NCBI GenBank assembly: GCA_024404095.1
Contig: JAKSQO010000009.1
Span: forward strand, 19,413-83,412
Direction of reading: 5' to 3'
DNA: 64,000 nt
Source: Clostridia bacterium
Lineage (GTDB): Bacteria; Bacillota; Clostridia; Oscillospirales; Acutalibacteraceae
The notes below the pieces were generated by a model, which did not search any database, had not been told where the DNA came from, and worked only from the letters and a program-made list of their open reading frames with translations. Below, piece after piece: positions 62,805-64,000 of the stretch; within the stretch, counting starts at the first letter, position 1; every line of letters starts with the position of its first letter. The position numbers and the translations under genes were made by a program.

Positions 62805-63679
62805 AAAATTCAATCTCAAATGAATGGGCAGAGTTTCTCGCCTATACCGAACAGCCAACATATTCTGTTAAAAACAAGCGTGATAATTCTTTTTTAGGTC
62901 GGTTTACAATGGATATGATTACGGGCAATTACGGATTTGCAAGAATCCTGACAATTATTGCAAGAGGTTATCTGTTTCATAATCCTGACGGAACATTAAA
63001 AGACGGAAGTCCTTATGACCGAACAGAGTATGCATGCCGGGCACTTTGTGCTTGGTGCAGCATTCACGAAAAAGAAAAAACCACCCGTAAAGAGTGGCAA
63101 TTCAGAACAGATTTCAGAGACTTTTATAACGAATTTTCCGAACTTGTTGACGAAAACGGCAACGGGTGGTATATCCGCCATTTAAACGGTATAGTTGATT
63201 TTATTAACAGTAACCGTGATAAGGTCGGACAAAGCACCCACAGGATTGCAGACAGTATAGACAAGATTGAAGACTCTTGGCGGAAAAAGGTTGTGCAGTA
63301 CCAAATTCCTATATTTTCAGAAAATACAAAGGGTGACAAAATCATCCGTTTTGACGATGTAATTGCCGATGCCTTGGAGTTGGGAGCATTGCGGAGCGAG
63401 CCGATTGTTCTGACGAAAGAACAAAAAGAAGGGCTTAAAAAAGTTACACCGAAAGAAGTGCCGGTTGAGGTTGCTGAAACTCTGCTTGAATATTACCTTG
63501 CCAACAAACCCGATGACAGTGATTGGTGTGTTTTGCCGCTGACAAATATCGAAGCATTTTTAGGCAGCACTGCTCTCAGCAGGTTGTATATGAAAAAATT
63601 AAACGGTACTGTGCTTGAAAGGAAAGACAGTGTAACAAGTGCATGTGTGGCGAAATTAAGCAGAAATATTCTGAACTAA
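62801..63679 (+). CDS. Uncharacterised partner of the polymerase-like gene
   Basis: 292 residues, mostly helical, soluble, charged. The ATG overlaps the polymerase stop by 4 nt (ATGA), so the two are translationally coupled and probably act together. Features: YGFARILTIIARGYLFHNPDG and EYACRALCAWCSIHEKEKTT. No catalytic motif or known family is recognised. Could be a primer, template or RNA-binding subunit, or a regulator. Confidence 0.75.
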   Translation: MKNSISNEWAEFLAYTEQPTYSVKNKRDNSFLGRFTMDMITGNYGFARILTIIARGYLFHNPDGTLKDGSPYDRTEYACRALCAWCSIHEKEKTTRKEWQFRTDFRDFYNEFSELVDENGNGWYIRHLNGIVDFINSNRDKVGQSTHRIADSIDKIEDSWRKKVVQYQIPIFSENTKGDKIIRFDDVIADALELGALRSEPIVLTKEQKEGLKKVTPKEVPVEVAETLLEYYLANKPDDSDWCVLPLTNIEAFLGSTALSRLYMKKLNGTVLERKDSVTSACVAKLSRNILN

Positions 63680-63699
63680 TAATGAAAAAGAAAAGCCCC

Positions 63700-64000
63700 G
63701 ATGGGTTAGTGATAAAAGCTAATGAACAAGTCCAAATTGTGCGGACCACACAAAAACACCCTCTTATGGTGTGATATTAAATTAAGCAACAAACTGATTT
63801 CGATATCTATCGGGGTCAGTTTTAAGTTGAATTCTCTCATAATTGTAAAAATGTATGTATTCATCAATTACTCGTCTGGCTTCAGCGAATGTTTGTAATT
63901 TGATTCGATGAATGCATTCTGTTTTAAGTATCGAAAAGAAATTTCCTGCCAAAGCATTATCATATGGATTTCCACGTCTTGACATTGAAGGCGTAATGCC
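63700..64000 (-). mobile_element. IS3-family insertion sequence, cut by window edge
   Basis: Right-hand portion of an IS with the transposase 3' end and about 60-80 bp of terminal sequence. The end is not exactly placed; a candidate lies around 63700-63725, where GTCC-N9-GGAC and ACACC/GGTGT hairpins occur. Confidence 0.65.
63782..64000 (-). CDS. IS3-family transposase (OrfB), C-terminal part
   Basis: The last 72 residues of a DDE transposase: ITPSMSRRGNPYDNALAGNF contains the catalytic-domain hallmark SxRGNPYDNA, followed by FFSILKTECI (the Glu of DDE) and IDEYIHFYNYERIQ. Open toward the window edge; the D-D part lies outside. Normal end for the family. Confidence 0.9.
   Translation of the reverse strand, partial: GITPSMSRRGNPYDNALAGNFFSILKTECIHRIKLQTFAEARRVIDEYIHFYNYERIQLKTDPDRYRNQFVA

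Overview
The window looks like chromosomal DNA of a spore-forming, low-to-mid GC member of the Clostridia, most likely Ruminococcaceae/Oscillospiraceae. The evidence is a complete spoIIIA operon, Gram-positive division and wall genes (mraZ-rsmH-ftsL-PBP, murA), an ArgR/NusB/XseAB/IspA/Dxs/TlyA/NadK/RecN block in the usual Clostridial order, a Gram-positive-type LexA box at recA, and consensus vegetative promoters with strong AGGAGG-type ribosome sites. No identification to species is possible from the sequence alone.

Layout. 1-3.1 kb: start of the division/cell-wall cluster (minus strand; the penicillin-binding protein runs off the left edge). 3.3-6.0 kb: murA-walJ-rlmH operon. 6.3-11 kb: accessory envelope genes, a tRNA Met-Glu-Gly cluster with tail repeats, a polysaccharide deacetylase and two secreted/lipoproteins. 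11-21.2 kb: a long minus-strand housekeeping run (recN to nusB) headed by a metallophosphoesterase whose 5' leader looks like an attenuator. 21.4-26 kb: spoIIIAA-AH. 26.2-31.8 kb: plus-strand YfhO - ACT - DUF711 - RluA operon. 31.8-35.2 kb: GtrII-like membrane protein, cytosolic PI-PLC-like protein, class II aldolase. 35.2-38.9 kb: pgsA-rimO-recX-recA. 39-42.2 kb: uncharacterised membrane/J-like/DUF5685/zinc-ribbon genes. 42.3-54.1 kb: cysK, phosphoesterase, cation antiporter, B3/4, iolB, a metallo-beta-lactamase-fold gene flanked by repeats, an ACP/acyltransferase pair, small genes and cca, ending with tRNA-Leu.

From just after tRNA-Leu (about 54.29 kb) to the right edge lies a mobile element with the gene set of Tn4451-type mobilizable transposons: large serine recombinase (TnpX-like), a TnpW-like small protein, ParB-like (TnpY-like), MOBP relaxase (TnpZ-like), MobC-like ribbon-helix-helix protein and a hairpin-rich candidate oriT. 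Its cargo is the most striking part of the window. A divergent, operator-flanked promoter drives a ~1012-residue protein carrying an RNP-x(48)-DYDGD signature resembling the catalytic double-psi beta-barrel of eukaryotic cellular RNA-dependent RNA polymerases and of YonO/crAss-phage-type single-subunit RNA polymerases. This gene overlaps by 4 nt a second gene of unknown family. The window closes inside an IS3-family insertion sequence. A 165-bp MITE-like element nested inside a perfect 12-bp inverted repeat sits in the leader of the recombinase gene.

All calls come from reading the sequence; no database search was run. Promoters are named only where both hexamers and a 16-17 bp spacer are visible.
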